Below are positions 17,511 to 27,463 of a DNA stretch of 64,000 bases, in pieces. Position numbers and translations under genes: made by a program. The DNA is taken from assembly GCA_017510335.1 (NCBI GenBank), contig JAFWNM010000007.1, positions 124,001-188,000 on the forward strand. Reading direction: 5' to 3'. The stretch comes from Paracoccaceae bacterium (GTDB lineage: Bacteria; Pseudomonadota; Alphaproteobacteria; Rhodobacterales; Rhodobacteraceae). Numbering within the stretch: position 1 is the stretch's first letter; each line of letters begins with the position of its first letter. The notes under the pieces were generated by a model, which had not been told where the DNA came from, did no database searches, and saw only the letters and a program-made list of their open reading frames with translations.

Positions 17511-18380
17511 TCAAGATGCAGAAAGCCTGTCCAGGGTGCGGATCAGGGCGGAATGGTCCAGGTCCCCGTCACCGCGCCCGACAGCGGCATTCATCAATTG
17601 CTGGACAAGTGCCGTATTGGGCAGGGCAATATCCAGCGCGCGGGCGGCGTCGACGGCCAGTCCCATATCCTTGCGGTGCAGGCGCATGCGAAACCCCGGC
17701 TGGAAGGTTTCGTTGATCATGCGCTCGCCGTGAACCTTCAGGATGGTGCTGTCCGCAAACCCCCCGATCAGGGCTTCGCGCACCTTGGCGGGGTCCGCGC
17801 CTGCCGTGCGTGCCAGAAACAGCGCTTCGGATACGGCCTGTATGGTCAGCCCGACGATGATCTGGTTGCAAAGTTTCGCGGTCTGTCCGTCGCCTGCACC
17901 GCCGACATGGGTAATGCGGCTGCCCATCGTTTCCAGCACGGGGCGCGCGCGCCCAAAGGCTGCGTCCGTGCCGCCCGCCATAATGGTAAGCGCTGCATTC
18001 TTTGCGCCCATTTCACCACCAGACACCGGCGCATCCAGCCAATCTGCGCCAAGGGCTTCTATACGGGCGGCAAAGTCCTTCGTGGCGACAGGGGATATGC
18101 TGCTCATGTCGATGACAAGCGCGCCTTCCTGCAGGCCCGCGGCAACACCGTCCGGCCCGAACAGCACGTCGTCCACATCGGGGGTGTCGGGCAACATCAG
18201 AATGATGACCTGCGCTGCCTGTGCCACCTGTCGGGGCGTTTCGGCCGCTTTGGCGCCCGCTTCAATCAGGGGCATGCTGGCCGTTTTGACACGGCAAATC
18301 GTCAGGTCATGGCCTGCTGCGATCAGGTGGCCCGCCATGGGGCGGCCCATCACGCCCAGCCCGATAAAACCGATATTCAT
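17511..18380 (-). CDS. garR: 2-hydroxy-3-oxopropionate reductase-like (beta-hydroxyacid dehydrogenase)
   Basis: NAD(P)-dependent beta-hydroxyacid dehydrogenase; the GarR/GlxR type reduces tartronate semialdehyde to D-glycerate. 289 residues. It has the Rossmann motif GFIGLGVMGRPM at the N-terminus, the substrate-binding stretch DAPVSGGEMGAK and the catalytic Lys in GDGQTAKLCNQ. The start at 18380 forms an ATGA overlap with the hydroxypyruvate-isomerase-like gene upstream, its usual metabolic partner. In a sugar operon the pair could instead act on a sugar-derived hydroxyacid, so the substrate is inferred. Confidence 0.82.
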   Translation of the reverse strand: MNIGFIGLGVMGRPMAGHLIAAGHDLTICRVKTASMPLIEAGAKAAETPRQVAQAAQVIILMLPDTPDVDDVLFGPDGVAAGLQEGALVIDMSSISPVATKDFAARIEALGADWLDAPVSGGEMGAKNAALTIMAGGTDAAFGRARPVLETMGSRITHVGGAGDGQTAKLCNQIIVGLTIQAVSEALFLARTAGADPAKVREALIGGFADSTILKVHGERMINETFQPGFRMRLHRKDMGLAVDAARALDIALPNTALVQQLMNAAVGRGDGDLDHSALIRTLDRLSAS

Positions 18381-19144
18381 GTCTGCCTCCATGCGTTGCG
18401 CCAGCCAAGGGTTTGGGACGTGCCTGCGGATGGTTTGTATTCACACCCCACCCAGCCAGTGTATCCAAGGCGGTCCAGACTGGAAAAAATATGGTCGTAG
18501 TTGATTTCGCCCGTCCCCGGTTCGTGACGGCCGGGATTGTCCGCAATCTGGACATGGGCAATGTGGTTTTGCAGACGCTCGAATGTCGGAACCAGATCGC
18601 CTTGCATGATCTGCATGTGGTAGAAATCATATTGCAAGAACAGGTTGTCTGACCCGACAGCAGCGTAAATACGTTCATACTGGTCAGTGCCAGTGACCAG
18701 AAAACCCGGAATATCACGGGTGTTAATGGGTTCCAGCAACAGGCGAATGCCGGCCTCCCCCAGTGTGTCGGCGGCGAATTTCAGGTTTTCGACCAGCACC
18801 GTTTCAGATGCGGGCGGGGCAATGCCCGACAGACAATTGACCTGCGTGCAGTTCAGGGCCTGCGCGTAGCGAATGGCTTGTTCAACCCCGTCGCGGAATT
18901 CCTGCTTGCGGTCGGGCAGGCCGCCCAGTCCGCGTTCCCCTGCCGCCCAGTCCCCGGATGGCAGGTTGAAAAGCGCCTGCGCAAGTCCGCTATCGGCAAG
19001 GGCCTTGGCGACTGCTTCGGGGGGGTGGTCATAGGGTGACATGTATTCCACCGCACCGAACCCGTCCGACGCCGCCGCGGCGAAGCGGTCAAGAAAAGCA
19101 TGCTCCTGATAAAGCATTGAGAGATTGGCTGAAAATCTTGGCAA
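18377..19144 (-). CDS. hyi: Hydroxypyruvate isomerase-like TIM-barrel protein
   Basis: Member of the xylose-isomerase-like TIM-barrel family, 255 residues; Hyi interconverts hydroxypyruvate and tartronate semialdehyde. The metal-site signature is visible: Glu in LLEPINTRDIPGF, Asp and His in LQYDFYHMQIMQGDL, the loop HVQIADNPGRHEPGTGEINY, and Glu in GWVGCEYKP. It overlaps the reductase gene by four bases and starts nine bases after the ABC ATPase stop, so it is in the same operon. It suggests a glyoxylate- or C3-type product from the imported sugar. Confidence 0.85.
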   Translation of the reverse strand: MPRFSANLSMLYQEHAFLDRFAAAASDGFGAVEYMSPYDHPPEAVAKALADSGLAQALFNLPSGDWAAGERGLGGLPDRKQEFRDGVEQAIRYAQALNCTQVNCLSGIAPPASETVLVENLKFAADTLGEAGIRLLLEPINTRDIPGFLVTGTDQYERIYAAVGSDNLFLQYDFYHMQIMQGDLVPTFERLQNHIAHVQIADNPGRHEPGTGEINYDHIFSSLDRLGYTGWVGCEYKPSAGTSQTLGWRNAWRQT

Positions 19145-19153
19145 ACTATCCTC

Positions 19154-20902
19154 CTACGGGGCTACGAAGCGGGTTCGGTGCAGCATGCGTTTGTCGCGGG
19201 GGTCGGGGTTCGGAACCGCCGAGACAAGCGCTTGCGTGTAAGGTTCGCGCGGGGTGGTGCATATCTGTTCGGCTTGTCCTGTTTCGACAATGCGGCCCTT
19301 ATGCATGACCACCACGCGGTCGCAGAAATAGCGCACCACCGAAATGTCATGTGCAATGAACAGGTAGGACAGCCCCAGTTTGGCTTGCACTTGCAGCAAA
19401 AGGTCCAGAATTTGCGCGCGGATTGACACATCCAGTGCAGATGTCGCTTCGTCCAGAACAATCACCTGCGGGTCCAGCGCCAGGGCACGCGCAATCCCGA
19501 TACGCTGGCGCTGCCCGCCGGAAAAGGCGTGGGGGTAGCGTTCCATGGCTGTGGGGTCCAGCCCGACAAGCGACAGCAACTGCGCCACCCTGTCGGTGAT
19601 CTGGCCCTTGGTCAATGTGCCAGAAACGATCAGCGGGTCCGCGATCACCTGCTTGATGGTCATCCTGGGGTTCAACGATGCAAAAGGGTCCTGAAAGACC
19701 AGCCGCACCGCGCGCCGATATTCAGACAGCCCGGCACGGCCCATCGCTGTGACATCGCGCTGCGTGCTGTCAGCTTGTGCGGCATTCGGGGTCCAGAGAA
19801 CACGCCCTGACGTTGGTTCGATGACACGCAACAGCATCCGGCCCAGCGTGGTTTTGCCCGACCCGCTTTCGCCCACAATTCCAAGGTTCTCGCCGGGCCA
19901 AAGGTCCATGTCCACATGGTCCACCGCGGTCAGGGCGAAAGTGGTCTTGCCCCGCCAGCTTTTCTTGCCAAAGGCCTTGGTCAGTCCGCGCGCGGATAAC
20001 AGGGGCGGCCCGTCAGTGGGCGGGGCGGCGCGTGTGGACGCGCGGTCCAGCCGCTGTGTCGCGCCAAGCAGCGTGCGCGTATAGGCATCTTTGGGGGCGT
20101 GGAAAATGTCATCAACCGCGCCCTGTTCCACAATCCGCCCCCAGCGCATGACGGCCACTTCGTCGGCCACTTCGGCCACAAGGCCCATGTCATGCGTGAT
20201 CATCAGCATCGCCATGCCGCGTTCGACCTGAAGGCGCTTGATCAGATCCATGATTTCCGCCTGCGTCGTCACGTCCAGCGCGGTTGTGGGTTCATCGGCT
20301 ATCAGGATTTCGGGGTTGCAGGCCAGGGCCATGGCAATCATGGCGCGCTGGCGCATTCCACCCGAAAACTCGAATGTGTAGCGGTCGGCCATCTGTTCGG
20401 GGTTGGCGATTTCCACCTGTTTGAGCAGGCGCACGGTTTCGGCCTTGGCATCCGCCACCGACATGGGACGATGCAGGCGCACGGATTCGACGATTTGCGC
20501 GCCAATGGTGCGCACCGGGGAAAGCGATGACATGGGTTCCTGAAAGATCAGCCCGATACGCGCGCCACGAATGGCGCGTATTTCGCGGCTGTCCGCGCCC
20601 AGACGGTCAAGGCGCACTTCCCCCTTGGGGCCAGCCAGCGTGATGGACCCGCCCGCCACCTTTGCCAGCGGGTCGATGATGCGCAGCAGCGCGCGCGCGG
20701 TGACGGATTTGCCCGACCCGCTTTCGCCCACAAGGCACAGCGTGCGCCCCGCCAGCAGGTCGAAGGACACATCCCGCACCGCATGCAGGATATGGGTGCG
20801 CAAATGGAAATCGATCGACAGGTTGCGCACCGACAAAAGCGCGGTGGGCGCGGGCGCGGCTGTGGGGCGCGCCCCGTCACGGGACAGGGAAAGTTGGGTC
20901 AT
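19154..20902 (-). CDS. Fused double ATP-binding protein of an oligopeptide/oligosaccharide ABC importer
   Basis: 582 residues holding two complete nucleotide-binding domains, equivalent to separate DppD and DppF. Domain 1 has Walker [11 protein letters not shown], signature FSGGMRQR and Walker [13 protein letters not shown]. Domain 2 has [18 protein letters not shown] and [12 protein letters not shown]. Each ends with the OppD/F-type C-terminal extension. This fusion is common in alphaproteobacterial importers of the PepT family, which also carry oligosaccharides. It overlaps the permease gene by one base (TGATG). Confidence 0.92.
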   Translation of the reverse strand: MTQLSLSRDGARPTAAPAPTALLSVRNLSIDFHLRTHILHAVRDVSFDLLAGRTLCLVGESGSGKSVTARALLRIIDPLAKVAGGSITLAGPKGEVRLDRLGADSREIRAIRGARIGLIFQEPMSSLSPVRTIGAQIVESVRLHRPMSVADAKAETVRLLKQVEIANPEQMADRYTFEFSGGMRQRAMIAMALACNPEILIADEPTTALDVTTQAEIMDLIKRLQVERGMAMLMITHDMGLVAEVADEVAVMRWGRIVEQGAVDDIFHAPKDAYTRTLLGATQRLDRASTRAAPPTDGPPLLSARGLTKAFGKKSWRGKTTFALTAVDHVDMDLWPGENLGIVGESGSGKTTLGRMLLRVIEPTSGRVLWTPNAAQADSTQRDVTAMGRAGLSEYRRAVRLVFQDPFASLNPRMTIKQVIADPLIVSGTLTKGQITDRVAQLLSLVGLDPTAMERYPHAFSGGQRQRIGIARALALDPQVIVLDEATSALDVSIRAQILDLLLQVQAKLGLSYLFIAHDISVVRYFCDRVVVMHKGRIVETGQAEQICTTPREPYTQALVSAVPNPDPRDKRMLHRTRFVAP

Positions 20903-22119
20903 CAGGTTTCATACGGGTCAGCGGCATCGCGCATCCCGTCCCCCAGAAAGTTGAAGGCAAGCACTGTCACAACGACGGCACCGGCAGGCCAGACCAGCAG
21001 CCACGGGGCTGTGGCAACTGTGCGAATGTTCTGCGCATCCTGCAAAAGAACGCCCCAGCTGACGACCGGCGCCTTCAGCCCGATCCCAAGGAAGGAAAGC
21101 GCGGTTTCCGCCACGATCATGGTCGGGATGGCCAGTGTGACAACCGCCAGGATATGCGATGTCAGCGATGGCAGGATATGGCGGAAGATGACCCGGCGCT
21201 GCGACGACCCGTCAAGGATGGCCGCAGTCACGAAATCTTCGTCCCGCAAGGAAAAGAACCGCCCGCGCACCTCTCTCGCCAAGGATGTCCAGGCCAGCAG
21301 CGATACGATCAGCGTAATGATGAAATACACACTTAGCGGGGACCATGTGACAGGAATTGCCGCCGCCAGCCCCAGCCATAGCGGGATCATCGGCATGGCC
21401 GAGATGACCTCGATCAGGCGTTGCACCGAAAGGTCGACCCAGCCCCCGTAATAGCCCGAAAGCGCCCCCAGAACGACACCGATAATCAGCGATGACACCA
21501 CGCCAATCAGCCCGATGGACATGGAAATGCGCGTGCCATAGATCAGCCGCGTCAGCAGATCACGCCCAAGCCGGTCTGTGCCCAGCAGGTTCATGGGCTG
21601 CGTAGGGTCCAGCGGGCCGAAAAGATGGCGGTCAGTCGGGAACAGCCCCCACAAGTCGTAGCTTGCGCCCCTTACAAACAGCCCCACCGGCACCACGCTG
21701 TCAGGGTCCACCACGAAGCTGCGGCGCAGGCTGGCAGGGTCCACGGACATGGTATATCCTTTCACATGCGGCAGCCAGCTTCGCGCGCCGGTATCGTCTG
21801 TCACAAAGAAGGCAATGGGCTGTGGCGGCGCATAGGTGAAGCGCGGCTGCGCGGTGGATGGCAGGCCGGGTGCCAGAAATTCGGCAAACAGGGCAATGAA
21901 ATAGAACAGAAGAACCACACATCCTGCAGCAACGGCCACCTTGTTGCGGATGAATTTGTGCCAGATCAGTTCCCATTGGCCGGCAACGGCAATTTTTGAC
22001 GGGTCGTCGCCGGGGCGCAGCGGGCTGATGGCCGGTCCTGTTTCGGGCGCGGACGGCGTGCTTGCCATAGTGGGCCGGGACATATGCGCGGCGGGCTGTG
22101 GGGGGAAGGCATCGGTCAT
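20902..22119 (-). CDS. ABC importer permease (DppC/OppC type)
   Basis: Inner-membrane permease, 405 residues, longer than classical DppC because of an extended N-terminal tail and a periplasmic insertion after the first helix. It keeps the permease coupling sequence (LDGSSQRRVIFRHILPSL). The ATG at 22119 is preferred over one 14 codons upstream, as it follows the previous permease stop by seven bases. It works with the adjacent DppB-type subunit and the fused ATPase. Confidence 0.88.
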   Translation of the reverse strand: MTDAFPPQPAAHMSRPTMASTPSAPETGPAISPLRPGDDPSKIAVAGQWELIWHKFIRNKVAVAAGCVVLLFYFIALFAEFLAPGLPSTAQPRFTYAPPQPIAFFVTDDTGARSWLPHVKGYTMSVDPASLRRSFVVDPDSVVPVGLFVRGASYDLWGLFPTDRHLFGPLDPTQPMNLLGTDRLGRDLLTRLIYGTRISMSIGLIGVVSSLIIGVVLGALSGYYGGWVDLSVQRLIEVISAMPMIPLWLGLAAAIPVTWSPLSVYFIITLIVSLLAWTSLAREVRGRFFSLRDEDFVTAAILDGSSQRRVIFRHILPSLTSHILAVVTLAIPTMIVAETALSFLGIGLKAPVVSWGVLLQDAQNIRTVATAPWLLVWPAGAVVVTVLAFNFLGDGMRDAADPYET

Positions 22120-22126
22120 GGCGTCC

Positions 22127-23113
22127 TCAGGTAAAGCGAATTCGCGGATCGAGCGCGGCAAGAAGAAGGTCCGAAATCAGCATGCCAACCAGTGTCAGTA
22201 TGCCCATAAGCAGGATAAACGACCCGGCAAGATACATGTCCTGACTGACCAGCGCGCGCACCAGAAGTGGCCCGGCGGTGGGCAGGTTCAGCACGATGGC
22301 CGTGATTGTCACCCCTGAAACAAGCTGTGGCAGCACCCAGCCAATGGCAGATATGAACGGGTTCAGCGCGATACGCACCGGGTAGCGCATGATCACCTGA
22401 TATTCCGGCAGCCCCTTGGCGCGCGCCGTGATGACATAGGGTTTCGACAATTCGTCTGTCAGGTTGGCCCGTAGAATGCGGATCAGCGCAGCCGTGCCGG
22501 ATGTGCCGACCACGACAACCGGGATCCACAAATGCGTCAGCATGTCGCCCACGCGCCCCCAACTCCAGGGCGCACCGATATATTCAGGCGAGAAAAGACC
22601 GCCCACGGACTGGCCGAAATACTTGTAGCTGACAAACATCAGCACCAGCGCAAGGATGAAATTGGGAATTGCCAGCCCAAGGAAACCGAAGAACGTGAAG
22701 AAATGGTCCCCGAAGGAATGCCTGCGCACGGCTGAATAGATGCCGATGGGAAGTGACACGGCCCACACAAAGACCAGCGCTGCAACAGAAACGCCCAGCG
22801 TTGCCCCCATGCGGTCCCAGATCAGTTCCGAAACAGGGCGCCCCCATTCGAAGGAATACCCGAAATCGCCGCGCAGCAAGATGCCGCTGATCCATTTCCA
22901 GTATTGCACGATCATCGGGTCATCCAGACCATAGACCTGTCGCATTCTGGCAATTTCGGCGGGGTCCACTGTCTGGCCGGAATCCGCCATCATCGCCAGA
23001 ACCGAGGTCAGGTAATCCCCCGGCGGCAACTGGATGATGAAGAACGCGATAATCGACATTCCGATCATGGTCGGAAACATCAGCAAAATGCGTTTGATGA
23101 CATAGCCAAGCAT
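22127..23113 (-). CDS. ABC importer permease (DppB/OppB type)
   Basis: Inner-membrane permease with six helices, 328 residues. It begins with the typical MLGYVIKRILLMFPTMIG and carries a coupling helix motif in TARAKGLPEYQVIMRYPVRIAL. Pairs with the downstream permease. It is separated from the GHL6-like gene by only 22 bases that include an eight-C run, so it is co-transcribed. Confidence 0.9.
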   Translation of the reverse strand: MLGYVIKRILLMFPTMIGMSIIAFFIIQLPPGDYLTSVLAMMADSGQTVDPAEIARMRQVYGLDDPMIVQYWKWISGILLRGDFGYSFEWGRPVSELIWDRMGATLGVSVAALVFVWAVSLPIGIYSAVRRHSFGDHFFTFFGFLGLAIPNFILALVLMFVSYKYFGQSVGGLFSPEYIGAPWSWGRVGDMLTHLWIPVVVVGTSGTAALIRILRANLTDELSKPYVITARAKGLPEYQVIMRYPVRIALNPFISAIGWVLPQLVSGVTITAIVLNLPTAGPLLVRALVSQDMYLAGSFILLMGILTLVGMLISDLLLAALDPRIRFT

Positions 23114-23135
23114 GTGCCCCCCCCTTTTCGCTGCG

Positions 23136-25256
23136 TCACTGCCAGTCGAAGCGGACCGCTTCCAGCGTATCGATCCCCGGCACTGTCACTGTGGCCCGCG
23201 CGCCGCTGCATGTCACCGCCAGATCTGCGCCTGTTGTCACAAGCTGCGCGGTCGCGCCGGTCCTGCCTGCCGGAATTTCGACTGTGATTGTCTGCGCCCC
23301 CACAGGGTATGTTTCGCGGATCGGCCCTTTCATCATCATCGGGTTGGTCAGGTTCATCAGCAAAACGGCTGTGATGTCTGCGCCTTCGCGCACGGCCACA
23401 TCCAGCACGCCCTTTCCTGTCACCTCGACCATTGGGCGCTGGCCCAGCCCCCAATGCACTGCATTGGTGATAAGGCGCCCATGGTCGGGCATCATCATTT
23501 CCCAGAATGTGGCCCCGATGTTCCACGGAATATGCACTGCCCGCCCGCCCGCTTGGGTGGTGCGTGTTGTCACGGCCGGTTGGGTTGCGGCGTGGCGCGG
23601 ATACACTTCTTCCATGGGCAGGTCGGGGAAGTCAGGGACATACAGGAACGCCGCGTCGGCCCGGGTGGCGGCCACGCCGGTCAGCATGGTGCCGCCGATA
23701 ATCCGCAAGGCGCCGTCATACCCTTCGGTCAGGGCATGCGGGCGGCGCAGTTCGACATAGCTGTTCTTGACCGGCCCGCGTGGCGCATGTGTCATGGTCG
23801 TGCCTGTCACATCACCAAGCGCGAAATCAGCGCGGGGGGCGCCCGTTTCATCGCATGTGCCACTGGCCCCCGCCACGATGATGCTGCCGCCCCGATCGAC
23901 CCAGGCGCGGATCATCGCGGCTTGCGCGTCTGACAGGCATATCGCATTGGGCACGATCAGCAGCTTGAAGCGGTCAAGCAAGCTGTCGGTCATCGCGTGG
24001 TCCGAAAGAAACTCGAACGGCAGGCGGGCTTCAACCAGCGCATGGTAGAAACCGTGTTCATCGGCTTCTATTGTGGCGCGGTCTGTCCAGTCGTATTGGC
24101 GCAGCGTGGTCGTTGCGTCCAGAATCGCAATTTCGGTCGCGGGCATCGTTTGCGCCATCAGCGGTTCCAGCAGTGCATGCAGATTGAACGCAGTTGCAAC
24201 GGGCGCAATCCAGCGGGTGTCAGGCACAACGCCATTGAATTTTGTAAACCATGGCAGCATGCCATGGGTTGTGCCATTATTCATCCAGGCTTCTATCTCG
24301 GGGCCGGTCGTTACGCTGTCTTTCCAGCGGCGCACCGGATTTTCCGGCCCGATGGAGGTAATCAGGATAACGGGCCGGTCCCGGAAGGTGGCGCGAATGC
24401 GCTTGGCGTCGCGGCCGGCCATCCAGACAGGTTCGGTCCCGTTGCGGCCTTGATTGTCCACAACAAGGAAGGGACAGTGTTTTTCGATCAGGGCAAGATC
24501 AAATTCCATCAGGGACGCGCCGCCCATATTGGGGATAAAACTTGCATGGGGTTTGATGGCCTTTACGGCCTTGTCCCAGTCGATGACCATGCGCGTCAGC
24601 ACATCGCGCCGCCATACGGTCCAGGCGCGCCAGTCGGGGTCAGCGGGGTCTGTGGTTTGCGGCAGGTCGCGGCCATGGGCGGCATGAAACCGCGTGCGGC
24701 AGTTGTCGCAGTAGCACACGCCATGCCCCTGCCAGCGATTGGCAAATACCGCGTCAATATCATAATCGCGCACCAGTTCCTTGACCACTTCGGGCATGAA
24801 GATAGTGTTGTAATCGCCATATGCGCAGGTCACCCACACATCGGGGAACGCCCAGTGGCGGCGTTTGTTGCCCTCGCGGTCACGGGCGACCCATTCGGGA
24901 TGGGCATCTGCGGCATCTTGATGAATGGCGTGCGGGTCCACGCGCGCCATGACATGCATGCCCAGATCGCGCGCGCCCTCGACAAGCCTGCCGAAAGGGT
25001 CACCATCCCCGATGAATTTTGAAATATAATGCAGCGGCACTTTCGACGGGTAATAGGCAATGTATCCCCCCGCGCTTAGGCAGGCGGCGTTCGACCCCGT
25101 TTTGCGGAAAATGTCGATCCATTGATCGGGGTCAAATTTTACCGGATCATCCTCGGCCAGGGTCAGTTGGGTCCAGCGCGTGGCGGTGCGATACCATTGC
25201 GCTGTGCGCAAGGGGGTGTCCGTCCGGGGCTGGGCGATTGATTTATGGACTTGCAT
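23136..25256 (-). CDS. GHL6-like putative glycoside hydrolase with GATase-like domain
   Basis: 706-residue protein. The N-terminal half resembles the hypothetical glycosyl hydrolase GHL6 TIM barrel: FRKTGSNAACLSAGGYIAYYPS, HVMARVDPHAIHQ, then a Cys cluster in VCYCDNCRTRF. The middle has a class-I-glutaminase-like domain (FKLLIVPNAICLSDAQ, VDRGGSIIVAGASG) as in the trimerisation domains of GH42 enzymes, and a beta-domain closes the protein. No enzyme activity is established for this family. The start at 25256 (MQVHKS) removes a Pro/Cys-rich leader. The gene lies between the binding protein and the permeases, so it almost certainly acts on the imported compound. No secretion signal is seen. Confidence 0.75.
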   Translation of the reverse strand: MQVHKSIAQPRTDTPLRTAQWYRTATRWTQLTLAEDDPVKFDPDQWIDIFRKTGSNAACLSAGGYIAYYPSKVPLHYISKFIGDGDPFGRLVEGARDLGMHVMARVDPHAIHQDAADAHPEWVARDREGNKRRHWAFPDVWVTCAYGDYNTIFMPEVVKELVRDYDIDAVFANRWQGHGVCYCDNCRTRFHAAHGRDLPQTTDPADPDWRAWTVWRRDVLTRMVIDWDKAVKAIKPHASFIPNMGGASLMEFDLALIEKHCPFLVVDNQGRNGTEPVWMAGRDAKRIRATFRDRPVILITSIGPENPVRRWKDSVTTGPEIEAWMNNGTTHGMLPWFTKFNGVVPDTRWIAPVATAFNLHALLEPLMAQTMPATEIAILDATTTLRQYDWTDRATIEADEHGFYHALVEARLPFEFLSDHAMTDSLLDRFKLLIVPNAICLSDAQAAMIRAWVDRGGSIIVAGASGTCDETGAPRADFALGDVTGTTMTHAPRGPVKNSYVELRRPHALTEGYDGALRIIGGTMLTGVAATRADAAFLYVPDFPDLPMEEVYPRHAATQPAVTTRTTQAGGRAVHIPWNIGATFWEMMMPDHGRLITNAVHWGLGQRPMVEVTGKGVLDVAVREGADITAVLLMNLTNPMMMKGPIRETYPVGAQTITVEIPAGRTGATAQLVTTGADLAVTCSGARATVTVPGIDTLEAVRFDWQ

Positions 25257-25368
25257 CTGGCCTGTTGACTTTCGATCTGGTGGCTGGGGTGGGCGGACAC
25301 AGGCGGCAGCGTTCCCGCCCCCATGACAAGGCAGGTTGGCGCCGCACTGGAAATCCGCGGGGCAGGGG

Positions 25369-25392
25369 GGCGGCGGGCGCAATGCCGCCGCC
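25369..25392 (-). terminator. Intercistronic stem-loop after the solute-binding protein gene
   Basis: GGCGGCG (25369-25375) pairs with CGCCGCC (25386-25392) in the 145-base gap between the binding-protein gene and the rest of the operon. Such hairpins often give partial termination or protect the upstream mRNA, so that the binding protein is made in excess over the permeases. There is no T-run. Confidence 0.4.
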
Positions 25393-25401
25393 GCGCTGGC
25401 G

Positions 25402-27282
25402 CTACGCCTTGAAGAACTGTTCAGGCCGCGAAGGGCCGGGCGTGGGCCAGCCGAAGCTGTTGGGCATCACATCCATGGTGTTGACCATGTCGTTCTTGAC
25501 CACCCCGTAGCCATCCGGCGGCAGGCTTACGCCGAAAACAAGAAACTGGTCCGCCGCGCGTTCTAGGATTGCCGCCATTTTTTCCTGTTGTTCTGCAGGG
25601 TCACCCGTGGCCAGCAATTCCCGATATGCCTGCTGCTGCAGCTTGACGCCTTCGGGCGGTTCTATCGCATCGGGGTTGTCGGGGCTGGCATAATACAACG
25701 CCCAGCCCGGTGCATAGATCGCATTCGGGTTGAAGGGGATGAAATACCGTGGGTCAAGCATTGCAGCAATGCCCGAATTCGCCCCGAACTGGTGGGCTGT
25801 CGCGTCGAATTCGCGGCCATTGCGCACGCGGGTTTCCCATAGGGACCGGTCCATCGTGCGAATTTGCGCATCCAACCCCACCGCCTGAAACATGGGGATG
25901 GCAAGTTCGAACATGTCGATAAACGTGGTGCGCGTCTGGTCTATCTCGAAGATGATGGACAACCGCCGCCCCGAGGCATCAAGCCGGTATCCGCTGCTGT
26001 CCTTTTCGGGCAGAAGGCTGTCCAGAAGTTCGATTGCGCGGGCAGGGTCATATTCGGTGTGCTGTTTTGCCAGCCGTTCATTATACAGCGGGTCCCCTTC
26101 CGCGATGGACGGCTGCGCGGGCGCACCTTGCCCGACAAGAACCGCATCGATCAGCGCTTCGCGGTCAATCGCCACGGACAGCGCCTCTCGGAAGTCGCGT
26201 GTGTTGAACAGTTCGTTTTTCACGGGATCGGTGTGATTCAGGTTCAGCTGGAACACCATCACATTTGCCGCTGTTTCGCGCAGGGTGTAGAACCGGAAAT
26301 TGCCGGTGTCCTGCGCATCGAACAGCACGGGTTTGTTCGTCGGCGTGGCGATGTATTGATCCATCATGTCAATCTCGCCCTGAAGGGTTTTCAGCAACAA
26401 AACCTCCGGGTCGGAAACCATTTGATATACAACCCGGTCAAAATAGGGCAGTTGCGTGCCTTCGGTATCAACCTTGTGGTAATAAAGGTTGCGTTCTGCA
26501 ATTGCGCGTTCGGTGTTTTCCCCCGGCGCCGAGGTGAACGCCCAGGCGTTCAATGTCGGACGGTTGGAGTTCTGGTAAAATACATTATCCTGATCAAGCC
26601 CGTGTTCGCGCTGGAACAGGGCGATCCAGCTTTGCATGCCGCGCTGTTGTGCCAGCGCGTTTGCGTCAGGATTGTATTTCAGGTGAAACTGCTTCAGGTA
26701 ATGGGCTGGCACGCGGGTCATTGTATCTTGCTGCGCCCATGCAATCTGTTGTGCGAAAAAGCCGTTTGGCCCTTTGAACCGCACCTTGAATGTCACGTCG
26801 TCGATGATTTCAAGCTGCCCGACTTCGCCATCCACATACCAGTGTTGCTGGCCCAGGCTGGACGGCGCATCAGGGTCCTGGAAAATATCCTCATACCAGA
26901 AGCGGATGTCTTCTGTTGTGTAGGGCGCACCATCCGACCACCTGTGCCCGCGCCGCAAGGTGAACGTATATTCCGTGGAGTCCGCGTTTACATCGTAGCT
27001 TTCCGCGACATTGGGTTCAATGCCACTCCAGTCCGGGTTGAAGCGCAGCAAGGGTTCATAGCCCTGATACCGCAGCAGCATGGACAGGGACCCCCCGCCA
27101 ACCAGCGCGTGGTTCCATGTGCCCCCCTGTTGTCCGGGTCTTTCTGTGGGGGTTATGACCAGCGGGTTATCGGGCAAGTTGGGGTTCGTTCTTTCTTGCG
27201 CGAATGCGGGGAAACCCGCCAGTCCGCCGCCCGCCAGCGCGGTCCCTGAAGCCAGAAAAAGACGTCTGCTAATCTCGGCCAT
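25402..27282 (-). CDS. ABC importer solute-binding protein, family 5 (Opp/Dpp type)
   Basis: Periplasmic binding protein of SBP family 5, 626 residues. The N-terminus has a twin-arginine-type signal (SRRLFLASG followed by a Gly/Ala-rich stretch and AFAQ), so export may use the Tat route. Family landmarks are AESYDVNADSTEYTFTLRRG and WSDGAPYTTEDIRFWYED. Family 5 proteins bind peptides, but also oligosaccharides and nickel; the neighbouring glycosidases favour a sugar ligand. It is the first gene of the operon and divergent from the LacI regulator. Confidence 0.9.
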   Translation of the reverse strand: MAEISRRLFLASGTALAGGGLAGFPAFAQERTNPNLPDNPLVITPTERPGQQGGTWNHALVGGGSLSMLLRYQGYEPLLRFNPDWSGIEPNVAESYDVNADSTEYTFTLRRGHRWSDGAPYTTEDIRFWYEDIFQDPDAPSSLGQQHWYVDGEVGQLEIIDDVTFKVRFKGPNGFFAQQIAWAQQDTMTRVPAHYLKQFHLKYNPDANALAQQRGMQSWIALFQREHGLDQDNVFYQNSNRPTLNAWAFTSAPGENTERAIAERNLYYHKVDTEGTQLPYFDRVVYQMVSDPEVLLLKTLQGEIDMMDQYIATPTNKPVLFDAQDTGNFRFYTLRETAANVMVFQLNLNHTDPVKNELFNTRDFREALSVAIDREALIDAVLVGQGAPAQPSIAEGDPLYNERLAKQHTEYDPARAIELLDSLLPEKDSSGYRLDASGRRLSIIFEIDQTRTTFIDMFELAIPMFQAVGLDAQIRTMDRSLWETRVRNGREFDATAHQFGANSGIAAMLDPRYFIPFNPNAIYAPGWALYYASPDNPDAIEPPEGVKLQQQAYRELLATGDPAEQQEKMAAILERAADQFLVFGVSLPPDGYGVVKNDMVNTMDVMPNSFGWPTPGPSRPEQFFKA

Positions 27283-27391
27283 CCCATTTTCCTCCCGAAA
27301 ATTGTTGCCAATCTTTTACTAAAAATTAGCATTTCATTTGTTCATATGTTAGGTAAAGCGTTATGTGAAAATTTCGTTGCGGCAGCGCAGT

Positions 27392-27421
27392 ATCAGATAT
27401 TTTTTATGGTTTTCATCTGAT
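27392..27421. promoter_or_regulatory. Inverted repeat upstream of the LacI-family gene
   Basis: Perfect 7-bp arms ATCAGAT (27392-27398) and ATCTGAT (27415-27421) spaced by 16 bases in the AT-rich region between the divergent binding-protein and LacI genes. A shorter palindrome, CTAA-AAA-TTAG, lies at 27319-27329. Either could be the regulator's binding site. Neither has the central CG typical of LacI operators, so the assignment is tentative. Confidence 0.35.
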
Positions 27422-27463
27422 TATATCTATTTTTCGGCGGCGCAGCATGGAAAGTGATCAAAG

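Noticed and set aside
19154-20902. Two separate ATPase genes fused by an assembly error
   Set aside because: Both nucleotide-binding domains are complete, joined by a normal linker in one frame; this fusion is common in the family.
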